Of a stretch of 23,699 nt of DNA, positions 1 to 7,543 are shown piece by piece (position 1 is the stretch's first letter; the number at the start of each line of letters is the position of its first letter). The notes under the pieces were generated by a model, which saw nothing but the letters and a program-made list of their open reading frames with translations, was not told the origin of the DNA and did no database searches. Both the position numbers and the translations under genes were made by a program. The stretch spans positions 1 to 23,699 of the forward strand of contig JAXHUM010000088.1 in the NCBI GenBank assembly GCA_034189325.1, given 5' to 3'. Origin of the DNA: JAXHUM01 sp034189325 (lineage in GTDB: Bacteria > Desulfobacterota > DSM-4660 > Desulfatiglandales > Desulfatiglandaceae).

Positions 1-495
1 ATTCTAGAGGGATTGAAAACCGCTATGGAGGCTGAGCTGACTGGACACAACTTTTACAAGAATGCCGCCAAGAACATGGATGACGATCGGGCCAAGGCGG
101 CCCTCTCTGAAATGGCTGAAGAGGAAATGGCCCATTTCAACTATCTGAGGCACCAATACAAGTCGATTCTTGAGACCTCTCATTATGATTTCACCAAAGA
201 GTTGATCAAAGACAGCCGTGGCAAAGAAGAGAATCCCATTTTCAGCGAGGTCATCAAAAGCCGTGTCAAAGACTGCCACTACGAGGTGAGCGTCCTAACC
301 ATAGGAATGAAACTTGAACTGGACGCGATCCATTATTATCAGGCGTGCGCCAAAAAAGCGGAATCTGAGGAGGCCAAGCTATTCTATCGAAATCTGGCAA
401 GGTGGGAGCAGAGGCATTATGATGCCTTTGACCAGGCACTTAATGCCCTGAAGGAAGAGTATTGGGAGGCCAACAATTTTGTGCCTATGATATAA
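1..495 (+). CDS. Ferritin-like diiron (rubrerythrin-type) protein, 5' end missing
   Basis: A four-helix ferritin-like domain with two diiron half-sites: an E..L..FY segment followed by EEEMAH, then ELDAIHYY followed by WEQRHYD, each providing the Glu and ExxH ligands expected of rubrerythrins. The C-terminus is FVPMI, so there is no C-terminal rubredoxin Cys4 domain; it is a 'short' rubrerythrin or ferritin-like protein. The frame is open back to base 1 (ILEGLKTAMEAEL), which already looks like helix 1, so the true start lies upstream. The in-frame TTG at 13 and ATG at 25 are poor starts. Family members handle peroxide stress or bind iron in anaerobes; the exact role here is inferred. It converges on the radical SAM gene with 40 nt between stops and no obvious terminator hairpin. 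Confidence 0.85.
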   Translation: MLEGLKTAMEAELTGHNFYKNAAKNMDDDRAKAALSEMAEEEMAHFNYLRHQYKSILETSHYDFTKELIKDSRGKEENPIFSEVIKSRVKDCHYEVSVLTIGMKLELDAIHYYQACAKKAESEEAKLFYRNLARWEQRHYDAFDQALNALKEEYWEANNFVPMI

Positions 496-535
496 GTCGG
501 ATAGTCCTCCGGATGAGTCAAGGCAGGAACTCAAG

Positions 536-3500
536 TCACATCTGTTCGATCTGTCCGGACTTTTCATAGTAAAGCGGACACCCCTTGCCCAGGCACTCTT
601 TGTTTTGATTTTTTTGCGTGCACACCAGGTCCCCCTTTGCCTGGAGGGGAACTGGTAGGTATTGTAATGACAAATCCGCAGCCTTTTTCAAGGCAAGCCA
701 GGCATCTCTCTGGCAGCAGCGGGCCGCACGGAACCGGGCGATTTCACCAAGGACCTCATGGGTAATGTCCTGGACCGTTTTGCGCTCTTTGGGTTTGATT
801 GGTGTGGCATCCAATATCTGGCTGAAGGCGATTCCCACACCTACTGCTGCCCCGCAAATCCCCATAAACGCGCAATATCCCCCTGCCACCGTACTCCCGC
901 GCTGAATGCCCCTTTGAATGGACGATGCGGGAATATCTCCCCCCAGGTTGCGGTAGGTGGCCAGAATAACGCCGGGGACCAAGGCGTGGTGCTCCAAACC
1001 ATGGACCGGAAAGGAGGGGTGTCTCCGGATCTGCCGGAATAAACAGATCATATCGGTTTCTTGGGTCGTTGCGCAGATATGGGAGATGATTTTCAAGCCA
1101 TCCTCCATATGGCAGTCATCACACACATAATGGCCTTGGTTGCAGAGGGCCGTTGCGAGAAAAGTCCTTCCGCAATACTCACATCGGCACTCTTTTTCTT
1201 CTGGAAGATATTCGATGGGAGAGCCGCACAGCATGCACCCGGACATGAACGGGGCGTTCTTAAAATCTTTGCCCAGTTGAATGATATTATCTTTTTGTTC
1301 AGGCATGACAAGACAGGAACAGCTGTTTTCCGCTTCCACATTCAGGACGTTTCCCGATTCATCCAGGACCAAGACCTGGTCCCCCAGCAGGCGGGCCTCA
1401 TAAGATGGGATGGTTTGTGGAGCGCCTGGAAGAAGGAGTGTCCCGTCATGGGTAAGAATGTTGGGAAGAGGTCCTCGATAGATCACCTGCACCTTTTCCG
1501 ATGACTCAGGCTTGAACGCCCTATAGGTCAATGAGAAGAAGGGGTGTCCCGCCACTATGCGGTAAGGAAACCGCTTGATTATTTGAATTCCACTGAAACC
1601 GATCGCTTCCAGCAGGCCGGTCAGGTGGATCTGGGTCATGGCGCCTGCAATGCATTCCCCCCTCAGAGTCTCATTGTTTCGTATAGCGGGATCCGGTTCT
1701 CTTTCGCAGACCACGTCGGAAATAACCAGACGACCGCCCGGTCTGAGTATACGAAAGATCTCTGAATAGGCCCTTCGCTTGTGAACAGACAGATTCATCA
1801 CACAGTTGGACGTGACAAGATCCACTGAATTGTTCTCTATGGGAAGATCTTCAAGGTAGGCCTTATGGAATTGAATATTGTCGTATCCCAGGTTCTTGAT
1901 CACCCCTTTGCGGGCCTCACGGGCCAATGCCAGCATGGGATCAAGCATGTCGATGCCCGTGACCCGGCCTTGGGAACCGGTTAGACGGGCTGCGATAAAA
2001 CACTCCACACCACTGCCACATCCCAGGTCCACGACCTGCTCTTTCGGCTGTATGTCCGCATCCAGCACCGGGCTTCCACATCCATAGCCTCGGAATCGAT
2101 ACTGCTGAGGGATATGGTCGATCAGATCTGAATCATAGCAGACAGGGTTCAATATCTCTTCCTTTTGGTCGCCCACGGCCTCCGCATAAAATGTCTTGAC
2201 CACCGTCAGGCTCTCCTGCCCGGCAAAGGCCAACAGACAGTTCGAATGGGTGAGGGCCACCTTTCCGTGCGCCCCGCAGCTCTCCAAGATTTCCCCCATT
2301 TGGAGTCTCATCCGGGGTGCCTCGTTATTCGGTTCCTTGTCTGTATGCCGGGCGATCAACCAGCAAGTCATTTTTTCAAGAAGAGGCTCAAAGGGATCAT
2401 CCCCCATGAATGTTTTGTTGTGAATATAGCTATGGTCGATATCCCCACCACCCAGCAAGAATCGAAAGGGGGAGGAGAGGGTCGCCGATGTAGTGTCACG
2501 GATTTCTTTGAGGACAGGACTGTGACGCCAGGCATTCTCTATGCCCTGGGACAGTGACGTGGAAAGCTCTGGAATCCCCACTAAGGCAGCGGAGGGATAG
2601 AGCATCCCATCCGGGCCCACGGCCAGTGATTCCCAGGCGGCCGTGCTTCCGTCATGAACGGTCCCATGGGGAGCGAAGATCTGGGTCTTGAGAGACTCGA
2701 TGTTGTCAATACGTATCTGTCTGCCATGCGCCCGGTCCGCCGCTTCAATCAGGTTTCTGAAAATATCGTCCACAGGCACGAACCCTTCTGTCTTTCCCCG
2801 GCCTCGCACGAAGTACCACATGAAATGGACATTTCCGGCACCCACACGGGTGGAGAAATCGACAACAGAGGGCATGTCATCAACATTTGCCTTTGTCACG
2901 CACATAGAAAGGGTAAAAGGAATCTCGTGTTTTCTCAAGCGATCCAGATTGTCGTTCATCGCCTCAAAACTACGCCTTCCCCTGATGTGGTCATGTCTCT
3001 CTTTCATGCCGTCGATACTGATCTGAAGGTGTACCCGTCTGGTATCGAAAGAGGGGGAAAACAAGAAATCGGGCAGGTCTATGCCGTTGGACAATATTAC
3101 CACATGACTCTCTTTGATGTGGAGCAAGCCATGAATAACGTCGGAGATTTGAGGATGAACAAAAGGTTCACCTCCCGTTAGAACGAATAGACTACAACCC
3201 AGTTCGGAAGCGTCCTGTGCGATAGATAGAACCTGTTGCGCAGTCAAGTGATCGGATGGCCGTGGGGACGAAGAGAAAAGACAATGAGAGCAGCTCAGGT
3301 TGCATTGATTCGTGAGATGAAACCAGAGTTCATGGATGTTTTCCAGCCTCAGATAGTCTGCGCGGCCCTGAAATTCTTGGGCCTTGCCGGAGGGTAGTCT
3401 TTGCAGAAACGCGAGCACCTGGGGCTCACGAGCGTTTAATGTATCATGTTTCAGTTCTTGGAGAATGGAATCCCCTGCTTTGTTAGGGACAAACCAATCC

Positions 3501-3592
3501 GAATCATCCCTACGGAAGTAAATGGGGATGTCTTGAAACTCGACACGATGCCAATCAGCAATGTTAAATCGATTTTCTCTATTGAGATCCAT
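536..3592 (-). CDS. Radical SAM / ArsM-like methyltransferase / DUF5714-like Cys-rich fusion protein
   Basis: A 1018-residue protein with four recognisable parts. Residues 20-65 resemble a small PqqD-like domain (DWFVPNKAGDSILQEL). Residues 88-300 form a radical SAM domain with C97-x3-C101-x2-C104 and LTGGEPF. A SPASM-like tail follows (AVGPDGMLYPS, 324-334), but serine sits where a cluster cysteine is usual. Residues 500-690 are a class I SAM methyltransferase of ArsM type: YGCGSPV, VVDLGCGSG (520-528), and a GECIAGAM segment like that near a conserved Cys in ArsM. Residues 780-1005 look like DUF5714: Cys pairs CMLCG, CRCEYC and CDDC, GGYCAFMGICGAAVGVG, and a Cys-rich end. Substrate is unknown; thiol, metalloid or RiPP-like modification are guesses. 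It is divergent from the MFS gene. The frame is uninterrupted, so the fusion looks genuine. Confidence 0.85.
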   Translation of the reverse strand: MDLNRENRFNIADWHRVEFQDIPIYFRRDDSDWFVPNKAGDSILQELKHDTLNAREPQVLAFLQRLPSGKAQEFQGRADYLRLENIHELWFHLTNQCNLSCSHCLFSSSPRPSDHLTAQQVLSIAQDASELGCSLFVLTGGEPFVHPQISDVIHGLLHIKESHVVILSNGIDLPDFLFSPSFDTRRVHLQISIDGMKERHDHIRGRRSFEAMNDNLDRLRKHEIPFTLSMCVTKANVDDMPSVVDFSTRVGAGNVHFMWYFVRGRGKTEGFVPVDDIFRNLIEAADRAHGRQIRIDNIESLKTQIFAPHGTVHDGSTAAWESLAVGPDGMLYPSAALVGIPELSTSLSQGIENAWRHSPVLKEIRDTTSATLSSPFRFLLGGGDIDHSYIHNKTFMGDDPFEPLLEKMTCWLIARHTDKEPNNEAPRMRLQMGEILESCGAHGKVALTHSNCLLAFAGQESLTVVKTFYAEAVGDQKEEILNPVCYDSDLIDHIPQQYRFRGYGCGSPVLDADIQPKEQVVDLGCGSGVECFIAARLTGSQGRVTGIDMLDPMLALAREARKGVIKNLGYDNIQFHKAYLEDLPIENNSVDLVTSNCVMNLSVHKRRAYSEIFRILRPGGRLVISDVVCEREPDPAIRNNETLRGECIAGAMTQIHLTGLLEAIGFSGIQIIKRFPYRIVAGHPFFSLTYRAFKPESSEKVQVIYRGPLPNILTHDGTLLLPGAPQTIPSYEARLLGDQVLVLDESGNVLNVEAENSCSCLVMPEQKDNIIQLGKDFKNAPFMSGCMLCGSPIEYLPEEKECRCEYCGRTFLATALCNQGHYVCDDCHMEDGLKIISHICATTQETDMICLFRQIRRHPSFPVHGLEHHALVPGVILATYRNLGGDIPASSIQRGIQRGSTVAGGYCAFMGICGAAVGVGIAFSQILDATPIKPKERKTVQDITHEVLGEIARFRAARCCQRDAWLALKKAADLSLQYLPVPLQAKGDLVCTQKNQNKECLGKGCPLYYEKSGQIEQM

Positions 3593-3630
3593 GGCACACC
3601 TACAACTCCATTTGGCTTTAAGGTAGAAGA

Positions 3631-3654
3631 AAAGCAGGCCTTTGCCCCTGCTTT
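3631..3654. promoter_or_regulatory. Palindrome in the divergent rSAM/MFS intergenic region
   Basis: Perfect 8-bp inverted repeat AAAGCAGG / CCTGCTTT with an 8-nt spacer. It lies 39 nt upstream of the radical SAM start on the minus strand and just upstream of the putative MFS promoter. It could be an operator or a 5' leader hairpin; no T-tract follows on either strand, so a terminator is unlikely. Confidence 0.35.
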
Positions 3655-3669
3655 CCGTTGAGAAATGAG

Positions 3670-3698
3670 TTGACCGTCAAGTAAGTTCGTATTATGAG
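3670..3698 (+). promoter_or_regulatory. Possible sigma-70-type promoter for the MFS gene
   Basis: TTGACC (3670-3675), 17-nt spacer, TATGAG (3693-3698). The start point would fall only a few bases before the ATG at 3708, implying a nearly leaderless mRNA, which fits the lack of a good Shine-Dalgarno. TATTAT at 3690 is an alternative -10 but with only a 14-nt spacer. Weak evidence. Confidence 0.3.
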
Positions 3699-3707
3699 TC
3701 TCCTGTT

Positions 3708-5021
3708 ATGTCAAGGTTCAAGATTCATTATGCTTGGGTCATCCTTATTTCCTGTTTTATGTGTTGTTTCAGTTATGGGGTGTTTTATACTTTTGGTGTT
3801 TTTCTCAGACATCTGCAGCTGGAATTCGGGTGGGGCAGGGGACTTGCTTCTACGATCCACTCTCTTCACTGGGTGTTTTTCCCCATATCCAGTCTTATCG
3901 TCGGCCGACTGACCGATAGATATGGCCCTAAGCTCCCTCTTGCGGGAGGAGGTATCCTTATCGGTTTGGGGATTTCGCTCCTTAGCACGGTCCAAAATAT
4001 TACACAGTTTTATCTCTTTTATTCTTTGGCCTCTCTGGGTTCCGGGATTATCTGGGCCTTGCCCACGGCCACGGTCCAGCGGTGGTTTGCGAAATTCAGG
4101 GGCCTGTCTATAGGTATTGTCGCAAGCGGCGTCGGCATGTGCTATGTTTTATCGCCGGCANNNNNNNNNNNNNNNNNNNNNNNNNNNNNNNNNNNNNNNN
4201 NNNNNNNNNNNNNNNNNNNNNNNNNNNNNNNNNNNNNNNNNNNNNNNNNNNNNNNNNNNNTTATCGCCGGCATCGGCTGGCGGGCCTCTTACCTTGTCCT
4301 AGGTACAGGGACATGCCTGATTCTCCTAGCTGCCAGCCTTCTCATTGTAAGTGGTCCGGAAAAAATGGGTCTCGAGCCTTACGGAGCGATGCAGGATGGT
4401 CCGACCTCTGGCGTGCCGGGTCTTGGGGAATGGGAGACGACAGAGGTGATGAGAAACAGAAACTTTTGGCTCATATGCGGGATCCATGCCTCACATCTCT
4501 TTGCCGTTATGACCCTTGCCGTTCATCTTGTTATATTCGCCACTGATGTCGGGATATCCGAGGTAAGTGCCGCCGCTGCCTGGTTTCTTGTAGGCCTGTG
4601 CAGTATCGCAGGCAGAATTGCAGGGGGATATGCCGGTGAGGCTATTGGCTATAAAAGGGGATTCATTATTTGTGGACTGGTCAATACAGTGATGCTTCTC
4701 TGGCTTATACAGGTGGACAGCCTATGGATGCTTTTAGTTTTTGTTCCGTTCTACGGTTTTTTTTACGGAGCGGAAACACCGATGCTCCCTGGTATCTTGG
4801 GAAATTTTTTCGGACTCAGGCCACTGGCGACCCTTATTGGGACAATGATGTTGACAGGCATGCTGACCGGAACAATAGCGCCTTTTTTTGCCGGGTTCCT
4901 ATATGATGCTTTGAAGAGTTATCTTGTGCCTTTTGGGACCGCCGCCGCATTCTGGGCGTTCAGTGCTTTCTTGGCCTTCTTGTTACGCAAACCAGCGAAA
5001 TCGATAGAAGCCCGATCATGA
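3708..5021 (+). CDS. MFS transporter (monocarboxylate/oxalate-formate antiporter-like), interrupted by assembly gap
   Basis: A twelve-helix major facilitator. The loop after helix 2 reads GRLTDRYGPK, the classic MFS signature. Helix 5 begins VASGVGM and the segment after the gap reads GWRASYLVLG, typical of monocarboxylate/OFA-type carriers. The likely cargo is a small organic acid, but that is family-level inference. The gene contains 100 Ns (4161-4260), which happen to keep the frame. Family spacing between the ASGVG and GWR motifs suggests only about 5-6 residues are really missing, so the true protein is nearer 410 than 437 residues. The start at 3708 has no strong Shine-Dalgarno; an overlapping upstream ATG at 3694 is in another frame. 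The stop is 1 nt from the convergent pyrD stop. Confidence 0.85.
   Translation: MSRFKIHYAWVILISCFMCCFSYGVFYTFGVFLRHLQLEFGWGRGLASTIHSLHWVFFPISSLIVGRLTDRYGPKLPLAGGGILIGLGISLLSTVQNITQFYLFYSLASLGSGIIWALPTATVQRWFAKFRGLSIGIVASGVGMCYVLSPAXXXXXXXXXXXXXXXXXXXXXXXXXXXXXXXXXXIAGIGWRASYLVLGTGTCLILLAASLLIVSGPEKMGLEPYGAMQDGPTSGVPGLGEWETTEVMRNRNFWLICGIHASHLFAVMTLAVHLVIFATDVGISEVSAAAAWFLVGLCSIAGRIAGGYAGEAIGYKRGFIICGLVNTVMLLWLIQVDSLWMLLVFVPFYGFFYGAETPMLPGILGNFFGLRPLATLIGTMMLTGMLTGTIAPFFAGFLYDALKSYLVPFGTAAAFWAFSAFLAFLLRKPAKSIEARS
4149..4272. other. 100-N scaffold gap flanked by an identical 12-mer
   Basis: Positions 4161-4260 are exactly 100 N, a conventional placeholder for unknown length. TTATCGCCGGCA ends flush at the left edge (4149-4160) and begins flush at the right edge (4261-4272). 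The two copies are read in different frames (LSPA before, IAGI after). Merging the contigs on the 12-mer would therefore frameshift the MFS gene to a stop near 4302. Confidence 0.95.
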
Positions 5022-5022
5022 A

Positions 5023-5958
5023 TCAGTCTCTAGGATGAGTGGTGAGTGTCCCTATAATGTCCTGGATGGAGTTCAGTTGTCTTTGTTCCAGAAACCCTCT
5101 CAAACCCTCTATGATATCCAGGCCCACCCTCGGGTTGATAAAATGGGCCGTGCCTACCTGGATGGCTCTTGCACCGGCAATCAGGAATTCCAATGCGTCT
5201 TTGTATCCCATGATTCCTCCAATGCCGATTACCGGAATTGTGACGGCCTTGACGACCTGATAAACCATGTAAAGGGCCAGAGGCCTTATGGCCGGGCCGG
5301 AGAGACCTCCTGATACGTTGGCCAGTTTCGGTCTTCCCGTCGCAACATCTATGGCCATACCGGTCAAGGTGTTGACCAGTGAGACGGCATGGGCGCCGGC
5401 CTGTTCCACTGACCGTGCTATCATGCTGATGTCCGTCACATTGGGAGATAGCTTGACAATCACCGGTTTGTCACTGTTTTTGAGGACTTCCTCGGTCACT
5501 CTCGCCGCCATGAGAGGGTCTGATCCGAAGGCCATACCTCCCTGATCCACATTCGGGCAGGAGATATTGATTTCGATAGCTGAAATTCCCTCGATCCCTG
5601 CAAGGCCCTTTGCAACGTCGCTGTAACCATCCACGGTGTCACCATATATGTTGGCTATCACAACGGTCTTCAAAGCCGCGAGTTTGGGGAGTTTTTGACT
5701 GAGAAAGGCGTCGAGGCCTATGTTGGCCAGGCCTATGGCATTGAGCATGCCGCAAGGTGTCTCCACTATCCTGGGCGGAGGGTTCCCGGCCTTCGGTCTA
5801 AGAGAGAGGCCCTTGACGACAACGGCACCCAAAGAAGCGGGGTCTGTAAAAGAAGAGAACTCGTCACCGTAGCCAAAGGTCCCCGAGGCCGCGATGACGG
5901 GATTCTTTATCTTAAGGGTTCCGATATTGACCGACAAATCAGGACGCTCAGTTTTCAT
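5023..5958 (-). CDS. pyrD: Dihydroorotate dehydrogenase, type 1B catalytic subunit
   Basis: FMN-dependent TIM-barrel enzyme that oxidises dihydroorotate to orotate in pyrimidine synthesis. Visible motifs (311-residue numbering): SGTFGYGDE near 25-33, NAIGLANIG, NISCPN with the class 1 catalytic base Cys134, VKLSPNVTDI, SGPAIRPLAL, and the phosphate-binding GIGGIMGYKDA and GARAIQVGT. Length is normal. I chose the ATG at 5958: it overlaps the pyrK stop as ATGA and has GGGAG 7 nt upstream. The in-frame TTG at 5970 would only add MGEL. PyrD 1B works as a heterotetramer with PyrK, which passes electrons to NAD+ and is encoded immediately upstream. The two are surely one transcription unit. It converges on the MFS gene with 1 nt between stops. 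Confidence 0.95.
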   Translation of the reverse strand: MKTERPDLSVNIGTLKIKNPVIAASGTFGYGDEFSSFTDPASLGAVVVKGLSLRPKAGNPPPRIVETPCGMLNAIGLANIGLDAFLSQKLPKLAALKTVVIANIYGDTVDGYSDVAKGLAGIEGISAIEINISCPNVDQGGMAFGSDPLMAARVTEEVLKNSDKPVIVKLSPNVTDISMIARSVEQAGAHAVSLVNTLTGMAIDVATGRPKLANVSGGLSGPAIRPLALYMVYQVVKAVTIPVIGIGGIMGYKDALEFLIAGARAIQVGTAHFINPRVGLDIIEGLRGFLEQRQLNSIQDIIGTLTTHPRD

Positions 5959-6749
5959 AAGTTCTCCCAATCCAGGTCTCGAGCCTCAAAAACAGGACCA
6001 TCCTTACAGACAGAATAATAGGTGTCACTATTAGAGGAAGAAGCCTTGACAGCACATCCCTGGCATGCCCCGACACCGCATGCCATGGGCGATTCCAGGG
6101 ACACCTGACATCCGATACCCTCCATATCAAGCGTCATGGAGGCGACCTTTCGAAGCATAGGGATTGGCCCGCACGCGAAGATTTCTATCCTCTCATCACT
6201 CGATTCATGCAGCCTGTCCTCAAGGAGTTCCGTGACAAGCCCATGGTGATCAGCCTGGCCATCCTCGGCGGCAGTCAAAACCTTAAGGTGAGAATGATTG
6301 ATCTTTTGGATATCGACGATCTGAGATCCTGATTGATATCCCGCCATCAGGAGGGTTTCGTCGCTCTTCAGGGTGTCAGACAGAAAAAGGAGAGGGGCTA
6401 TACCCATGCCGCCGGATACCAAAAGCGGTTTTGCCGGACCCTCGGGAAAAATAAAACCTCGCCCCAGGGGACCTATTACAGAGAGGCAATCCCCTTTTCC
6501 GACCTTTGAGATTATCCGTGTACCCCTGCCTATCACCTTATAAAGAATGAGAAAGATTCCATCCTCCTTCCGACATCCGCATATGGAGAAGGGGCGCCTC
6601 AGAAGCGGATCAGGACCAGGCCCCACCTGAATCATGACAAACTGGCCGGGCTTGGCCTCCATGGTAATGCCTGTCGACTGGAGCCCCATAAGGTAGCACC
6701 CTTCGTTCAGTTCTTCATTGAATACGATTTCCGAGATCTCTTCTATCAT
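5955..6749 (-). CDS. pyrK: Dihydroorotate dehydrogenase electron-transfer subunit
   Basis: 264-residue FAD/[2Fe-2S] protein of the ferredoxin-NADP+ reductase family. RRPFS (51-55) is the FAD-binding motif; the nucleotide-binding half has VSGGMGIAPL (111-120) and FACGPIPML (191-199). The [2Fe-2S] ligands are Cys224, Cys229, Cys232 and Cys248 (C-x4-C-x2-C-x15-C), the arrangement of PyrK. It moves electrons from PyrD FMN to NAD+. The start at 6749 has only a weak Shine-Dalgarno. The neighbouring minus-strand pyrD overlaps it by 4 nt. The same fold is found in NfnA and sulfide dehydrogenase subunits, but the overlap with pyrD makes PyrK the clear choice. Confidence 0.93.
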   Translation of the reverse strand: MIEEISEIVFNEELNEGCYLMGLQSTGITMEAKPGQFVMIQVGPGPDPLLRRPFSICGCRKEDGIFLILYKVIGRGTRIISKVGKGDCLSVIGPLGRGFIFPEGPAKPLLVSGGMGIAPLLFLSDTLKSDETLLMAGYQSGSQIVDIQKINHSHLKVLTAAEDGQADHHGLVTELLEDRLHESSDERIEIFACGPIPMLRKVASMTLDMEGIGCQVSLESPMACGVGACQGCAVKASSSNSDTYYSVCKDGPVFEARDLDWENL

Positions 6750-6824
6750 GGCAAGTGCTTCAATCTACGAGGTCTTCCCCTGAGACTTACTCTCCAAAGG
6801 CTTGTCTATCTCTTTTGTGTCTTT

Positions 6825-6853
6825 CTTTTACATAAAACATGGGCGCGAGGCAA
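6825..6853 (-). promoter_or_regulatory. Possible pyrK promoter overlapped by palindrome
   Basis: Read on the minus strand: TTGCCT (6853-6848), 17-nt spacer, TAAAAG (6830-6825). Each hexamer matches 4 of 6 consensus bases. The -35 box lies inside the left arm of the 6845-6869 palindrome, so a protein bound there would block it. Suggestive only. Confidence 0.25.
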
Positions 6854-6869
6854 TAGCATATTGCCTCGC
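6845..6869. promoter_or_regulatory. Perfect 11-bp-arm palindrome between pyrK and marR (candidate operator)
   Basis: Arms GCGAGGCAATA and TATTGCCTCGC separated by GCA. It lies between divergent pyrK and marR, about 48 bp upstream of the marR -35 box, and overlaps the putative pyrK -35 box. No T-tract follows on either strand, so a terminator is unlikely. A dimeric repressor site, perhaps for the adjacent MarR protein, is the simplest reading. Confidence 0.5.
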
Positions 6870-6917
6870 CTCTGCAAGGTGGCGCTTTTGATAACTCCGG
6901 TCTGTTCATAAATTTCC

Positions 6918-6946
6918 TTGACACGGCTCATGGCCTTTACTAACAT
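6918..6946 (+). promoter_or_regulatory. Strong sigma-70-type promoter for the MarR gene
   Basis: TTGACA (6918-6923, perfect -35), 17-nt spacer, TAACAT (6941-6946, 4/6 match to -10). Transcription would begin near 6953, leaving about 16 nt to the ATG at 6969, with AAAGGAG as ribosome site. This also argues against a start at the TTG at 6918, since that TTG is part of the -35 box. Confidence 0.65.
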
Positions 6947-6968
6947 TTTGCACACAAAAGGAGTACGT

Positions 6969-7382
6969 ATGGCCCAATATGAGAATTGCATTATATTTCT
7001 TTTGGCCAAGGCCTACCAGAAGGCCGTTTATAATGCCAAAAAACATCTGGTCCCCCATGACCTGACGCCTGTGCAGCGACTCATCCTGGAAGCCCTCTAT
7101 GAGGAGGAGGGCGTTTCTGCAGGAGAACTGGGGGAGAAACTTGTATTGGACAATGCGACGCTCTCCGGTGTCCTTGACAGGATGGCGGAAAAGGGATGGA
7201 TTGTAAAGCAAACAGATAATGACGATAAAAGATTCTTGAGGATATACGTCGGTGTCAAGGCGAATGACTTAAAACCCGCATTGGAAAAAATGAGAGTGCA
7301 ATCCAACGAGGAAATTCTCTCCGCTCTCACACTTCAGGAGAAAGAACTCTTGAAGGGTCTTCTCAGAAAAGTGCGCGGATAG
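6969..7382 (+). CDS. MarR-family transcriptional regulator
   Basis: 137-residue winged-helix protein of MarR size. LTPVQRLILEALYEEEGVSAGEL (32-54) gives helices 2-3, the recognition helix is near LDNATLSGVLDRMAEKGW (60-77), and the wing is QTDNDDKRFLRIYV (81-94) with the typical D-x-D-x-R acidic/basic pattern. Helical flanks would form the dimer interface. Such proteins are usually repressors relieved by phenolic or other small ligands; the ligand is unknown here. The start at 6969 is chosen for its AAAGGAG Shine-Dalgarno and its place just after a strong promoter. It probably controls itself and a neighbour (pyrKD, the downstream Fe-S protein gene, or both). A run of eight Ts follows the stop but without a convincing stem. 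Confidence 0.9.
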   Translation: MAQYENCIIFLLAKAYQKAVYNAKKHLVPHDLTPVQRLILEALYEEEGVSAGELGEKLVLDNATLSGVLDRMAEKGWIVKQTDNDDKRFLRIYVGVKANDLKPALEKMRVQSNEEILSALTLQEKELLKGLLRKVRG

Positions 7383-7398
7383 TTTTTTTTATCTTATC

Positions 7399-7414
7399 AT
7401 TTTGTATACGAAAT
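7399..7414. promoter_or_regulatory. Near-perfect 16-bp palindrome upstream of the Fe-S protein gene
   Basis: ATTTTGTATACGAAAT is symmetric around GTATAC with one mismatched pair. It is 17 nt past the marR stop and 130 nt before the Fe-S gene start. Length and symmetry fit a MarR-type operator, but it differs from the 6845-6869 palindrome, so both cannot easily be sites for the same protein. The rest of 7383-7543 shows no clear promoter. Confidence 0.35.
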
Positions 7415-7543
7415 ACATGTGAAGTGAGGGATAAGAGGCGAGGGGCGGTGCGATATTTGGCAACGCCTTATGAAAAGAGGTGAAAAACAATTGTTAAGCC
7501 CTGGGCATTCCCAGAGGCAGCAAACAGAAAGGAGGAAGTCTCA

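Noticed and set aside
2654..3181. 175-codon plus-strand frame within the radical SAM gene
   Set aside because: Antisense to the radical SAM domain, no family features, no ribosome site.
6918..6968. N-terminal extension of the MarR protein from the TTG at 6918
   Set aside because: The TTG is part of a perfect -35 box; the ATG at 6969 has AAAGGAG upstream and gives the normal family N-terminus.
7458..7472. TGGCA-like sigma-54 promoter before the Fe-S gene
   Set aside because: The -12 GC is absent at the required spacing; only the -24 half matches.
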